Origin: Sandaracinaceae bacterium
GTDB taxonomy: Bacteria > Myxococcota_A > Polyangia > Polyangiales > Sandaracinaceae
Length of the DNA stretch: 59,420 nt
Direction: 5' to 3'
Assembly (NCBI GenBank): GCA_019694315.1
Contig: JAIBCE010000007.1
Coordinates: 1 to 59,420 of the forward strand
Under the pieces are notes generated by a model, which was not told the origin of the DNA, searched no databases, and saw nothing but the letters and a program-made list of their open reading frames with translations. Of this stretch, positions 26,037 through 35,263 are shown piece by piece. Each line of letters opens with the position of its first letter. The first letter of the stretch is position 1. Made by a program: the position numbers and the translations under genes.

Positions 26037-26608
26037 GACTCCTCCTGGATCAACTCGAGGTGCGAGGGCGAGAGCGACTCGAGCAGGACGCGGGTCTCGT
26101 CCAGATCGAACTTGTCGTCCGAGGCCTCGACCGAGATGAAGAAGCGATCGTCCGTGCCCCGCTCGAAGCGCGACGAGTAGAAGACAGGGTGGTGATGCCT
26201 CGGCAACTGGTTGAGCCCCAGCATTCCGAGCACGGCGCCGAAGGCGCTGAGGAGGATCGTGAGCTCGAACATGACCGGAACCGACGAGGGGAAGGAGAAC
26301 GGCGGCTTGCCACCGATCACGAGCGGGTAGTCGATGCCGTTGGTCCACCAGATCAGGCCGAGCGCCAACGAGCAGCCCGTCAGGCCGCACGCAAGGACGA
26401 TCCATCCGAGGCGGCTATCCGACAGGCCCATCGCCCCATCCATGCCGTGGACGGGAAACGGAGTGTGGACATCCCAGCGACGGTAGCCGGCGTCACGAAC
26501 CTTCTCGGCCGCGGTGAACACCTGGCCCGGAGTCTCGAACTCCGCGAGGTAGAGGACGGGGCGCTTCTGCTTGGGGCGCGCAGGCTTGACGTGCTCTTCG
26601 TCGGACAT
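26033..26608 (-). CDS. actD: alternative complex III subunit ActD (DUF3341)
   Basis: 191-residue ActD. It has a cytoplasmic N-terminal DUF3341 domain (YLAEFETPGQVFTAAEKVRDAGYRRWDVHTPFPVHGMDGAMGL) and two membrane helices (LGWIVLACGLTGCSLALGLIWW and VPVMFELTILLSAFGAVLGMLGL). Its C-terminus (FERGTDDRFFISVEASDDKFD) is also family-typical. ATG 26608 has AGGAGG upstream. It is one base after actC and overlaps actE by four bases, consistent with coupled translation. Confidence 0.94.
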   Translation of the reverse strand: MSDEEHVKPARPKQKRPVLYLAEFETPGQVFTAAEKVRDAGYRRWDVHTPFPVHGMDGAMGLSDSRLGWIVLACGLTGCSLALGLIWWTNGIDYPLVIGGKPPFSFPSSVPVMFELTILLSAFGAVLGMLGLNQLPRHHHPVFYSSRFERGTDDRFFISVEASDDKFDLDETRVLLESLSPSHLELIQEES

Positions 26609-26609
26609 C

Positions 26610-28106
26610 TCAAGCCTCCTTCGCGACGGCGGGCTCGGCGTGACCGTGGTCATCGTCGTGCGCGTGGTCGTGGTGCTCGTCGTGGCCAAAGTGCGGATCG
26701 GCCTCCGGAAGGACCATCTTCACCTCTGCCACCGCGATCATCGGCACCCAGCGGATGAACAGCAGGAAGAGGGTCATGAAGAGACCAATGGAGCCGACAT
26801 AGATGAGGATGTCGACGAGCGTCGGGCTGAAGTTGCCCCACGCCGAGACCATGTAGTCGCGGTGCAGCGTCGTGACGATGATGACGAAGCGCTCGAACCA
26901 CATGCCGATGTTGATGAGGATCGAGGCGATGAACATCCACGGCAGGCTGGTGCGCATGCTCTTGAACCAGAAGGTCTGGGGCACGAGCACGTTGCACGTG
27001 ATCATCGACCAGTACGCCCACCAGTAGTCGCCGAACGCGCGGTTGATGAAGCAGAAGCGCTCGTAGGGGTTGCCCGAGTACCACGCGATGAAGAACTCCA
27101 TCGCGTACGCGTACCCGACGATCGAGCCCGTCGTGAGCATGATCTGATTCATCAGGTCGAGGTGACGGAGCTGCACGAGGTCGTGGAGCTTGAAGACCGT
27201 CCTCGCGATGAGGAGCAGCGTCATGACCATCGCGAAGCCGGAGAACACGGCGCCCGCAACGAAGTACGGCGGGAAGATCGTCGTGTGCCAGCCGGGCTCC
27301 ACAGAGGTCGCGAAGTCGAACGAAACCACCGAGTGAACGGACAGCACGAGCGGCGTAGAGAGCGCCGCGAGGATGAGGTAGGCGCGCTCGTAGTTCTGCC
27401 AGTGACGGTGGGAGCTTCGCCAACCAAGGGCGAGCCCGCCGTAGACCGCCGCGCGCAACTGGAGCAACGTGCTCGGCGGGCCGCCCTCCATGGAGAGCAC
27501 ACCCATCTCGCGAAGGCGCTTCGTGGTGCGATCGCGGAGCGTCGCAAGATCGGGAATCAAGCCGACGTACCAGAAGAGCAGCGACACCGTGAAGTACGTG
27601 CTGACGGCGAACACGTCCCACAGCAGCGGGGACTTGAAGTTCGGCCACAGGTTCATCGCGTTCGGGATCGGCAGCGGATAGTAGATGTGCCACGGGCGAC
27701 CGGTGTGGATCGTCGGGAACATCAGGGCGCAGATGACGGCGAAGATCGTCATCGCTTCTGCGAAGCGGTTGATGGCCGTGCGCCAGTACTGGCGGAAGAG
27801 GTGAAGGACGGCCGAGATCAGCGTGCCGGCGTGTCCGATGCCGATCCACCAGACGAAGTTGGTGATGTCCCAGGCCCAGCCCACAGGGCTGTTGTTGCCC
27901 CACGTGCCGATACCCATCCAGAGAAGCCACGCCAGCGTGAGACCGAGGATGCCAGTCGTCGTCGCCGAGGCGAGGAGGAGGATCCACCAGCCGCGCGGCG
28001 CGGCATTCTCGGTGACGCGACTGACGATCTCGGTCACGTCGTGGAACGAGGTGCCCGGCTTGGCGAGGTACGTCTCGCCGAGCTCGGAGATGGGCTTGTT
28101 CGCCAT
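26610..28106 (-). CDS. actC: alternative complex III subunit ActC (NrfD-like)
   Basis: 498-residue NrfD/PsrC-family protein with about ten membrane helices that binds quinol and anchors ActB. Landmarks: [89 protein letters not shown] and [15 protein letters not shown]. The C-terminus ends in a His/Asp-rich tail ([21 protein letters not shown]). Its ATG overlaps the actB stop by one base (TGATG). Confidence 0.95.
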   Translation of the reverse strand: MANKPISELGETYLAKPGTSFHDVTEIVSRVTENAAPRGWWILLLASATTTGILGLTLAWLLWMGIGTWGNNSPVGWAWDITNFVWWIGIGHAGTLISAVLHLFRQYWRTAINRFAEAMTIFAVICALMFPTIHTGRPWHIYYPLPIPNAMNLWPNFKSPLLWDVFAVSTYFTVSLLFWYVGLIPDLATLRDRTTKRLREMGVLSMEGGPPSTLLQLRAAVYGGLALGWRSSHRHWQNYERAYLILAALSTPLVLSVHSVVSFDFATSVEPGWHTTIFPPYFVAGAVFSGFAMVMTLLLIARTVFKLHDLVQLRHLDLMNQIMLTTGSIVGYAYAMEFFIAWYSGNPYERFCFINRAFGDYWWAYWSMITCNVLVPQTFWFKSMRTSLPWMFIASILINIGMWFERFVIIVTTLHRDYMVSAWGNFSPTLVDILIYVGSIGLFMTLFLLFIRWVPMIAVAEVKMVLPEADPHFGHDEHHDHAHDDDHGHAEPAVAKEA

Positions 28107-31100
28107 CAGACCGCCTCCGGGTTCGAGCCCATCTCAGGGTTCGGATTGCGCACGCGTGCGAGGTAGGTGGTTCGGGGCTGCGTGCCAATCAGTGCGAGCA
28201 ACTTGTAGTGCCGATCGGTCCGAGCCAGACGCGCGACCCGCGACTGCTCGTCGTTGAGGTCGCCGAAGGTGAGCGCCTGCGACGGGCAAGCCTCCGCGCA
28301 CGCGGGAACGATGGCGCCGTCGGCCGGCCGGCGGTTGCCGTCGTTTCGCGCGGCGATCTTGGCCGCCTGGATCCGCTGGACGCAGTAGTTGCACTTCTCC
28401 ATGACGCCGCGCATGCGGATGCTGACGTTGGGATTGAACTGCATCCGCTGGAGCTCGGTGGGGTGCCCCTGGTACGCGAGATAGTTGAACCGACGCACCT
28501 TGTAGGGGCAGTTGTTCATGCAATACCGCGTGCCGATGCAGCGGTTGTAGGCCATCTCGTTGATGCCTTCGGGGCTGTGCTCGGTCGCATTGACCGGACA
28601 GACGTTCTCGCAGGGCGCCTCTTCGCAGTGCTGGCAGCCGACCGGCTGAAACGCGACGGCCGGATTGTCCACGTCGTCCCCGACGAAGTACCGGTCCAGT
28701 CGCAGCCAGTGCATCTCGCGACCACGTGCCACCTGAGCCTTGCCGACCGAGGCAACATTGTTCTCCGCCGTGCACGCCACGATGCATGCCGAGCACCCAG
28801 TGCATGTGGTCAGGTCGATCACCATGCCCCACGCGTGACGGATCGGAGCGTCTTCCGCGGCAGGCCGAGGATCGGGCACGAGCGACCAACTCGTACCGCC
28901 CTGGGCGGGCTCCTGCGGCGTCTGGTAGTCCACCTCTCGCCAGAGCGGCCCGACGTTCGGCGTGGGCTCGCGCCACTGCGCGAAGTCGGGCTGGGCGCGG
29001 TATTGCTCGAGCGTGCCGACGATCGCGAGCGGACGCTCGGGCATGTCGACCCTTCCGATGCCCGGCACGACCGGGTCCGTGTCCATCGAGTGATGCTGTT
29101 GCGTCACCACGAGGTCGAACGAACCCCCGGCCGCCACCTCGAATCCCCGACCGAAGCCGAACGTCGCGGCCGTGCGCAGCGGGTGCACGTCCACGCCGCA
29201 GCCCTCCGCGAAATGTCCCGCCAGGACGCGACCCCAACCCAACGTGAGGGTGATGGAGCGATCCGCGTGGCCGGGCACCACCACGGCCGGCACCTCCACG
29301 CTGCGCTCGCCCGACGTGATGCGGAGCATGCGACCCGTCTGGACGCCGAGCTCCTCGGCCGACGCCGGGGAAATCATCGCGGCGTTGTCCCAGACCACCT
29401 TCGTGATGGGGTCGGGTAGCTCGAGGAGCCACGGGTTGTTCGAGTAGCGGCCATCGAACATCTTCGGGCAGGGAGCGAACACCACCTCCCACTCGCCCTC
29501 GGAGCTCGTCGCCTCCGACACGAGCCGCGTCACGGCGGCCGCATCGACGGCGCCCGCAAACGCTTGCGCGTCGGTACGACCGAAGGTCCCGCGATGAAGG
29601 GCTTCGCGCCACGCGCGCTCGAACGCAGCCACATCACCGACGAGGTTCGCGATCGTCTGTCGAACTGCGAAGTAGCCGCGCCACGACGGCTCCCCGGACA
29701 GCATCCCGACGATCTCGATCGCGGAGCGACCGTTGCGCAGCGGCGCGATCAGCGGCTGCTGGATGGCGATCGTACCGTCGATCGAACGCTGGTCACCCCA
29801 GCTCTCGAGCGCGTGCGCCATCGGCAGGTGCCACGTGCAGTGTTGGCTGGTCTCGTCCTCGTGCGAGGCGAGGTGCACGGACAGCGCGGCGCGGCCGAGC
29901 GCTGCGCCGACGTCCACGTCAGCAGGCGCGTCGTAGACCGGGTTCGTGCCGAGGAGGACCACGGTCGCGCCCTCGGCGCGCTCGACGAAGGCGGCGAGAT
30001 CGGCGAGCGGCTCCCCTTCGTCCGCGTCGACGACGTCGACGTACTGGAGGACGGCTCCGTTGGCGCCGAGCGCGGCGTTCATCGCGGCCACCAGCGCGTG
30101 CACGGCCGCCGGCTGCCGCGAGCCCGCGACGACGACGGCGCGGCCGCGGTGGTTTGCGAGGTCCTCTGCGACCTTCTCGAGCCACTCACTCGGAACTTCC
30201 ACCGCGGTAGCCTCGCTCGCGACCGCGCTCAGCTCGGGGAGCCCCTTGCTCACGAGCTCGTGGGCGAGCGCCTTCGCGTACGCGAGCACATCGCTCGAGG
30301 CGATGCGGAGGCGATGATCGGCGTTGGCCCCCGTGACCGAGAGGGTCGACTCCGCGACGTACAGACGATTCATCTCGGACGTCGAGCTCTCGAGCCGACG
30401 CCCTGCGGCGAAGAGGCGCGCTGCCCGAACGGATCCGGGCTCGGTCTGGAGGAAGTCCGCGTCGAGAGAGACGATGACCTGCGCCACCGAATAGTCGATC
30501 AGGGGGCGCGCACGGCGCCCAGTCGCCGCACGAATGCCCGCCCGGACGTTGGCGTCGCTCACCGAGGCCCAGCTGTAGAAGCGGGCCTGCGGGAAACGGC
30601 GCTGGAGGTCGCGCTTCACGCGGAGCAGCGTGGGCGACGTGATCGGCTCGTGGAGCACCGCGAGCGAGGCGCCATCGCCCAGCGTCGCGACATGCGCCGT
30701 GATCGCCTCGTCGAACTCGGCCCAACTGGACTCGGTGCGAGCCTCGCCCTCACGACGCACGACGTGCGCCGAGCGGTCCTGGTCGTAGAGCCCCAAGATG
30801 GCGGCCTGCGTCGCGATGTCCGAGCCGCCCTCGGCGCCCAGGCGTCCGGGGTTGCTCGCAGAGTGCTCGCTGTTGCCTTCGATCTTGGTTGGCCGCCCCT
30901 CGTGCTGCTCCACGAGCACACCGAGGGCCTCGCCGTTGTGCGCGATCGTCGACGCGAAGTGAAGCGCGATGCCCGGCAGTGCGTACTCGGGCGCCCGCGT
31001 GTGGGGGAGGATCTGCTCGGCCGGGCGGCGGATGCACCCCGACGCGGTGACGGCAGCCGTGGCGGAGGCGGCCACCAGGAACCCGCGGCGGCCGACGGAG

Positions 31101-31276
31101 GCGTCAGGCTTCTTGACCAGAGCGGACGGCGCGACCAGGTCGACCTGGACGCCGGTCTCTTCCTTCGCGAGGTCGCGATAGCGCTCTGGATCGTTCTTCT
31201 CGTCGATGCTGCGCCAGACACGCGGCGTGCTTGGCGTACCGGACGGGCGGTACGCGAGGGACTGTCGCTTGGTCAT
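28106..31276 (-). CDS. actB: alternative complex III subunit ActB (molybdopterin-fold plus iron-sulfur protein)
   Basis: 1056 residues. A Tat-like signal RRGFLVAAS follows a roughly 60-residue N-terminal extension, as usual for ActB. The first two thirds is a molybdopterin-oxidoreductase-like fold that in known ACIII lacks the cofactor. The last third (~820-1010) carries cysteine clusters: [42 protein letters not shown] and CNYCVQRIQ...CAEACPS, fitting three [4Fe-4S] and one [3Fe-4S] centres. It conducts electrons from quinol at ActC to the hemes. Start 31276 overlaps the actA stop (ATGA). Confidence 0.95.
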   Translation of the reverse strand: MTKRQSLAYRPSGTPSTPRVWRSIDEKNDPERYRDLAKEETGVQVDLVAPSALVKKPDASVGRRGFLVAASATAAVTASGCIRRPAEQILPHTRAPEYALPGIALHFASTIAHNGEALGVLVEQHEGRPTKIEGNSEHSASNPGRLGAEGGSDIATQAAILGLYDQDRSAHVVRREGEARTESSWAEFDEAITAHVATLGDGASLAVLHEPITSPTLLRVKRDLQRRFPQARFYSWASVSDANVRAGIRAATGRRARPLIDYSVAQVIVSLDADFLQTEPGSVRAARLFAAGRRLESSTSEMNRLYVAESTLSVTGANADHRLRIASSDVLAYAKALAHELVSKGLPELSAVASEATAVEVPSEWLEKVAEDLANHRGRAVVVAGSRQPAAVHALVAAMNAALGANGAVLQYVDVVDADEGEPLADLAAFVERAEGATVVLLGTNPVYDAPADVDVGAALGRAALSVHLASHEDETSQHCTWHLPMAHALESWGDQRSIDGTIAIQQPLIAPLRNGRSAIEIVGMLSGEPSWRGYFAVRQTIANLVGDVAAFERAWREALHRGTFGRTDAQAFAGAVDAAAVTRLVSEATSSEGEWEVVFAPCPKMFDGRYSNNPWLLELPDPITKVVWDNAAMISPASAEELGVQTGRMLRITSGERSVEVPAVVVPGHADRSITLTLGWGRVLAGHFAEGCGVDVHPLRTAATFGFGRGFEVAAGGSFDLVVTQQHHSMDTDPVVPGIGRVDMPERPLAIVGTLEQYRAQPDFAQWREPTPNVGPLWREVDYQTPQEPAQGGTSWSLVPDPRPAAEDAPIRHAWGMVIDLTTCTGCSACIVACTAENNVASVGKAQVARGREMHWLRLDRYFVGDDVDNPAVAFQPVGCQHCEEAPCENVCPVNATEHSPEGINEMAYNRCIGTRYCMNNCPYKVRRFNYLAYQGHPTELQRMQFNPNVSIRMRGVMEKCNYCVQRIQAAKIAARNDGNRRPADGAIVPACAEACPSQALTFGDLNDEQSRVARLARTDRHYKLLALIGTQPRTTYLARVRNPNPEMGSNPEAV

Positions 31277-31953
31277 CGGTGACACCCACCACAGTTCTCG
31301 GGCGGAACCACGTAGCGCTGGCCATTCTCGACGAGCGTCGCAGCGTACTCCGCAGGGTCGCTATCTTCGGGGCGCTCCCAGGCCATGTTCGTGATCTCCG
31401 ACGTGGGCCGGAGGTTCGGCTCGGGGTTGCGATGGCAGTCCAGGCACCACGCCATCGACAGAGGCTGGTCCTGTCGCACGACCTCCATCTGGTCGATGCG
31501 CCCGTGGCAGGACACACAACCGACGCCAGCGCTGAGGTGCACGCTGTGGTCGAAGTAGGCGTGGTCCGGCAGGTTGTGCACGCGCACCCACTCCATCGGC
31601 TCGTTGTTCGCCCACGAGTCGAAGAGAGGCTGGAGGGACCGGCGCGTCGCGAGGTTCGGATCGCTCGGGTCCGTGTGCAGCGCCGAGTGGCAGCCCATGC
31701 AGGTCTGCGTCGGCGGCACCATGGCCTCAAACGACCGCTCCACGTTGGCATGGCAATATCGGCAATCCATGCCCAGCTGGCCCGCGTGCAGCCGATGGCT
31801 GAACGGGACGGGCTGCGTGGGCGCGTAGCCGACCTGCGTGTTCCAGGGCGAGAAGTAGTAGGCGACCACGAAGGTCACGACGCCACCCCCCACCGCCAAC
31901 GCCAGTGCCGCGACGAGCGGCAGCAAATTCAGGGTCCTGGGGAATATCTGCAT
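31273..31953 (-). CDS. actA: alternative complex III pentaheme cytochrome ActA
   Basis: 226 residues with one N-terminal membrane helix (LPLVAALALAVGGGVVTFVVAYYF) and five CXXCH heme c sites at C64 (CRYCH), C85 (CMGCH), C146 (CVSCH), C170 (CLDCH) and C221 (CGGCH). ActA is the periplasmic multiheme subunit that passes electrons from the iron-sulfur chain toward ActE and the oxidase. It is the first gene of the operon. An 8+8 bp palindrome lies directly upstream of the start, and no clear Shine-Dalgarno was seen. Confidence 0.95.
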   Translation of the reverse strand: MQIFPRTLNLLPLVAALALAVGGGVVTFVVAYYFSPWNTQVGYAPTQPVPFSHRLHAGQLGMDCRYCHANVERSFEAMVPPTQTCMGCHSALHTDPSDPNLATRRSLQPLFDSWANNEPMEWVRVHNLPDHAYFDHSVHLSAGVGCVSCHGRIDQMEVVRQDQPLSMAWCLDCHRNPEPNLRPTSEITNMAWERPEDSDPAEYAATLVENGQRYVVPPENCGGCHR

Positions 31954-31963
31954 GTCGCGCTCG

Positions 31964-31982
31964 TTCGTAACGCGGTTACGAA
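31964..31982. promoter_or_regulatory. perfect palindrome upstream of actA, candidate operator
   Basis: TTCGTAAC-GCG-GTTACGAA is a perfect 8-bp inverted repeat with a 3-base spacer, 10 bases upstream of the actA start codon. It could bind a dimeric repressor or activator of the whole respiratory operon, or form a hairpin in the leader. A second GTATAC-centred dyad follows near 31990-32005 but is imperfect. Confidence 0.55.
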
Positions 31983-32079
31983 GCGGGCGCGTGTATACGC
32001 GGGGCGCCGGGGATGATCAACCCCGAACTCCGCGATTCAACCTCCAAGCCTGCGGAAGGGCCTCCGGACCGGATCTTCC

Positions 32080-32532
32080 TCATCGATCGACGCGATCGAC
32101 GAGGGCGTTGGCGGCCTCCGCGTGGGTGGGGCAGGTGCGCGAGACGAGGCGTACCCGGATCCGTCCACCCACGGGCTCACGCACGAGCACACTGGCGTCG
32201 CTGAGCTCGAACGGAGGGCCCTCGCCGTCGGCCGGCAGCACGAGGGCGTCGACCGCGACCAGCAGTCCCTCGTGGAAAGAGTAGCGCTCCTCACCGCGCG
32301 CGATCTCCAGATCGCCCGTGGCGTCGACCCGGGTGGTCCACTCGCCCGCGCCGCGCACCGCGCGCACCTCGTCCACCGTCGAGCCCAAGCGCAGCCCGAG
32401 CGCGGTCGGAACGGGCGCGCTCAGCGCCTCGAGCCGATGGAGCACCACCGCCACCGCCGCGGCGCCAGAAAGCGCGATCGACACGAGAATCGCCGCGCGG
32501 ACCGCCCAGATCTTCGACCGGGTGTCCCTCAT
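32080..32532 (-). CDS. small membrane-anchored or secreted protein, unknown
   Basis: 150 residues with one N-terminal hydrophobic segment (IWAVRAAILVSIALSGAAAVAVVL, signal peptide or anchor). The mature part (LGLRLGSTVDEVRAVRGAGEW, LEIARGEERYSFHEGLLVAVDALVL, GRIRVRLVSRTCP) is compact alpha/beta-like, and no family was identified with confidence. It overlaps the stop of the O-methyltransferase gene by four bases (ATGA), so the two are co-expressed. It lies 126 bases upstream of actA on the same strand. Confidence 0.7.
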   Translation of the reverse strand: MRDTRSKIWAVRAAILVSIALSGAAAVAVVLHRLEALSAPVPTALGLRLGSTVDEVRAVRGAGEWTTRVDATGDLEIARGEERYSFHEGLLVAVDALVLPADGEGPPFELSDASVLVREPVGGRIRVRLVSRTCPTHAEAANALVDRVDR

Positions 32533-33185
32533 GCAGGCATCCGCCCGACGAGCAGGCCATCGGGCGTGGGAATCAGGGCTGTGTCGAGGCTCGCCGCGGC
32601 TCTGCTGTGGAAGCGGCGCATCGCCGCCGCCTCGGGCGTGTCGTCGAGCAAGCGGCCGAAGAGGAACACGTTGTCGGCGATGAACATGCCTCCAGGGGCG
32701 AGGTTGGCGAGTGCCCAGCGGAGGTACTGGTCGTAGCCCGCCTTGTCGGCATCCACGAAGACCGCGTCGAAGGGCCCGCGGGACCTCAGGATCGCCAGCG
32801 ACGCCGAGGCATCGCCGAGCATCACCTCCGTTCGATCCGCCACCTCGGCAGCCCGGAAGCTCTCACGCGCAATCTTCGCGTGGACGGGATCGATCTCGAG
32901 CGTGAAGAGCGTGCCGCCGGCGCGTAGGGCGCGAGCGATATGGATGCCTGAGAATCCGGCCAGCGTCCCGATCTCGACGACCTTCGCCGGGCGGATCCCA
33001 CGGAGCAGCCATCCGAGCAGCGCGCCCTCGTGAACGCCGAGCTGAATCGCGGGTATCGTGTGGGTATCGGCGGCGCGGAAGGCGGCGTCGAGCGCAGGGT
33101 CGTGGACCGCATGCAGGCTGGCGAGGTGCTCGAGGATCGCAGGTGTCGCGTAGCTCGAGCCGGTTCGAGAGACGTGATCGGACAT
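32529..33185 (-). CDS. O-methyltransferase (COMT/MdmC family, SAM-dependent)
   Basis: 218-residue class I methyltransferase of the O-methyltransferase family 3. SAM-binding text is VVEIGTLAGFSGIHIARAL, GTLFTLEIDP and VMLGDA; the metal/catalytic region is AVFVDADKAGYDQYLRWALANLAPGGMFIADNVFLFGRL. The substrate (catechol-like or other) is unknown. The ATG at 33185 has no Shine-Dalgarno, but TATTCT (33197-33192) lies exactly six bases before it, which suggests a leaderless transcript. Divergent from the kinase gene, only 52 bases away. Confidence 0.92.
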   Translation of the reverse strand: MSDHVSRTGSSYATPAILEHLASLHAVHDPALDAAFRAADTHTIPAIQLGVHEGALLGWLLRGIRPAKVVEIGTLAGFSGIHIARALRAGGTLFTLEIDPVHAKIARESFRAAEVADRTEVMLGDASASLAILRSRGPFDAVFVDADKAGYDQYLRWALANLAPGGMFIADNVFLFGRLLDDTPEAAAMRRFHSRAAASLDTALIPTPDGLLVGRMPA

Positions 33186-33191
33186 TGTCCG

Positions 33192-33230
33192 AGAATAGGA
33201 CACCCGGTCGGCGTGGGAAGGCGCTACCCT
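33192..33230. promoter_or_regulatory. divergent leaderless-type promoter pair
   Basis: The 52-base gap holds two -10 elements: minus-strand TATTCT (33197-33192), with TTCCCA 16 bases upstream, six bases before the methyltransferase ATG; and plus-strand TACCCT (33225-33230), seven bases before the kinase GTG. Neither gene has a Shine-Dalgarno. Confidence 0.5.
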
Positions 33231-33237
33231 GCGACGG

Positions 33238-35232
33238 GTGCGGGTCACGAGCCCTCCAAGCCCTCCCCCTCCGCCGGGTCCCAACGCGCACTTCGGGCCC
33301 TATCTGATCATCGAGCGGATCGCCGTCGGCGGCATGGCAGAGGTGTTTCGCGCCGCCGAGCCAAGGACGGCGGGCGAGCCTCGCACCGTGGTGATCAAGC
33401 GCATGCTGCCAGCCCTCGCCAGCGAGGCGCCGGCGCGTGCGATGTTCGACGCCGAGGCCAGGCTTGGCGGGCTCGTCGACCACGCGAACGTCGTGCGCGT
33501 CCTCGGGCGCGGCGAGCAGGATGGCCTGCCGTATCTGGTGCTCGAGCACGTCCCTGGCATGGACCTCTGGCGACTCACGCGGTGGCTGAGCCGGGAGCGG
33601 CGCGTGCTCGGCCCCGAGCTCGCGATCTTCGTCGTGCGAGAGCTGCTGGCCGCCCTGCACGCCGTCCATACGGCGGCCGACGAGAGCGGCCGGGCGCTCG
33701 GCCTCGTGCATCGCGACGTGAGCCCCAGCAACGTCCTCTTGTCGATGCACGGGCATGTGAAGCTCAGCGACTTCGGTATCGCTCGCGCCCTCTTGAGCGA
33801 GTCGTACCCGCAGGCGGCCGCAGGAGCGCGAGGCAAGGGCAAGCTCGGCTACCTGAGCCCCGAGCAGGTGGCGGGTCAGCCCACGGACCCGCGCTCCGAC
33901 GTGTTCGCCGCCGCGGTCATCGCAGCAGAGTTGCTCACCGGGAGGCCTCTCTTTTCCGGGGCCTCGGAGCTCGCCGTCCTGCTCGCGATTCGCGACGGCG
34001 ATCTCGCGGCTCTCGAGGCCGCGGCGCCGACCCTGCCCCGCCCCTTGGTCGATGCGATCCGTGAGGGCCTCGCGCGCGAGCCCTCCGCGCGCACCCCCAC
34101 GGCACAGGATCTGGCGACACTACTTCGCAACGCGGAGCGCGAGAGTGGATTGAGCGCAGGCGAAGAAGCGGCACGTCGCGCCGCGCTCGCGGGCATCGTC
34201 TCGGAGGCCATGCGGACGCGCAGCGCTTCGGGCCTCGTGCCCGCGCAGACCGCGGAGGCCGAGGCGCGAACGACGGACCATCCGGAGGTCTTCTACCAAG
34301 CACGCACGGCCGATGGTCGCGTGCTCGGGCCGTGGACCTACGCGCGCCTGGTCGAGGCAGTCGCCACCGGCGACTTGAGCCCAGCCGACCAAGTCGCGTT
34401 GGGCGGAGAGCCCTTCCGCGCGCTGCGTGATCTCCCGGATCTGTTCCGTCATGTGCCGGCATCCGGCCTCGACGAGCGAACCCAGCGCTACGCGACGCCC
34501 GCGGCACCCGACCACGACTACGACGTGGCCACCGGCGGCGTGGGTCGCGCGCTCGCGCAAGCGCTCCTCGAACGCGAGACGGGCTTGCTGCTGTTCGCAC
34601 AGGGCTCGGTGCGCAAAGAGGTCTACGTCGTCGAAGGCACGCCCGAGTTCGTCTCGTCGAATCTCGCGAGCGAGCTCCTCGGCGAGTTCTTGGTCGCGCG
34701 CGGCGTGATCTCTCGCGGAGAGCTCGACATGGCGCTCGCGGTGATGCCGCGCTTCGACGGGAGACTCGGCGACACGCTGACGGCGCTCGGCCTCGTAGAG
34801 CCGGTCCACCTGTTCCAGCAGATCGCGAACCAGGTCCAGGAGAAGCTGCTCGAGCTCTTCTCGTGGAGCCACGGTCGCGCATCGTTCTTCCGTGGGGTTG
34901 CACGGCCACCGAGCGGCTTCCCACTCGGCCTCGATCCGTGGCGTGTGCTCGAAGAGGGGCTGGAACGCCGGATCGCTGCTGGGCTCGAGCCCGACCTCAG
35001 TCTCGCAACGCTCCAAGCAACCCGTCCGGCACCACGAGGGCTCGTCGCGGCGCCACTGAGCGCGTTCGCGCGGCAGGTGCTCGACCGCTCGACCCGCCCT
35101 GCCGCCTACGCATCGCTGGTGGGCTTGCTCGATCCGTCACGTCGCGATCCTCGGCGCGCACACCGCGAGATCTCGCTCCTGCTCGCGCTCGACGCGATCC
35201 GCGTGACGGGCAGCGCGCCTCGCGGTTCTTGA
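33238..35232 (+). CDS. Ser/Thr protein kinase with GYF_2-like and DUF4388-like C-terminal domains
   Basis: 664 residues. The Hanks-type kinase domain (~18-310) has a glycine loop (IAVGGMAEVFRA), Lys54 (VVIKRM), the HRDVSPSN catalytic loop (158-165, typical of myxobacterial kinases) and DFG (178-180). Residues ~345-395 (YQARTADGRVLGPWTYARLVEAVATGDLSPADQVALGG) resemble GYF_2, a peptide-binding module. Residues ~425-600 (LLLFAQGSVRKEVYVVEGTPEFVSSNLASELLGEFLVARG...) resemble DUF4388/PATAN. No transmembrane helix is visible. A cytoplasmic signalling role is inferred; targets are unknown. Start GTG 33238. Confidence 0.88.
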   Translation: MRVTSPPSPPPPPGPNAHFGPYLIIERIAVGGMAEVFRAAEPRTAGEPRTVVIKRMLPALASEAPARAMFDAEARLGGLVDHANVVRVLGRGEQDGLPYLVLEHVPGMDLWRLTRWLSRERRVLGPELAIFVVRELLAALHAVHTAADESGRALGLVHRDVSPSNVLLSMHGHVKLSDFGIARALLSESYPQAAAGARGKGKLGYLSPEQVAGQPTDPRSDVFAAAVIAAELLTGRPLFSGASELAVLLAIRDGDLAALEAAAPTLPRPLVDAIREGLAREPSARTPTAQDLATLLRNAERESGLSAGEEAARRAALAGIVSEAMRTRSASGLVPAQTAEAEARTTDHPEVFYQARTADGRVLGPWTYARLVEAVATGDLSPADQVALGGEPFRALRDLPDLFRHVPASGLDERTQRYATPAAPDHDYDVATGGVGRALAQALLERETGLLLFAQGSVRKEVYVVEGTPEFVSSNLASELLGEFLVARGVISRGELDMALAVMPRFDGRLGDTLTALGLVEPVHLFQQIANQVQEKLLELFSWSHGRASFFRGVARPPSGFPLGLDPWRVLEEGLERRIAAGLEPDLSLATLQATRPAPRGLVAAPLSAFARQVLDRSTRPAAYASLVGLLDPSRRDPRRAHREISLLLALDAIRVTGSAPRGS

Positions 35233-35257
35233 CCAGCCCATGGGCCGCTGGTAGGCA
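35229..35257 (+). promoter_or_regulatory. promoter of hisZ-purA, leaderless type
   Basis: TTGACC (35229-35234), a 17-base spacer and TAGGCA (35252-35257), with the hisZ GTG only six bases further on. The -35 overlaps the kinase stop codon. The expected transcription start coincides with the GTG, and no Shine-Dalgarno is present. Confidence 0.6.
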
Positions 35258-35263
35258 GCCCGC

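Noticed and set aside
26037..26405. 123-codon N-terminal extension of the ActE-OmpA frame
   Set aside because: It overlaps actD entirely; GTG 26036 has a Shine-Dalgarno, a lipobox follows at once, and GTGA overlaps the actD stop.
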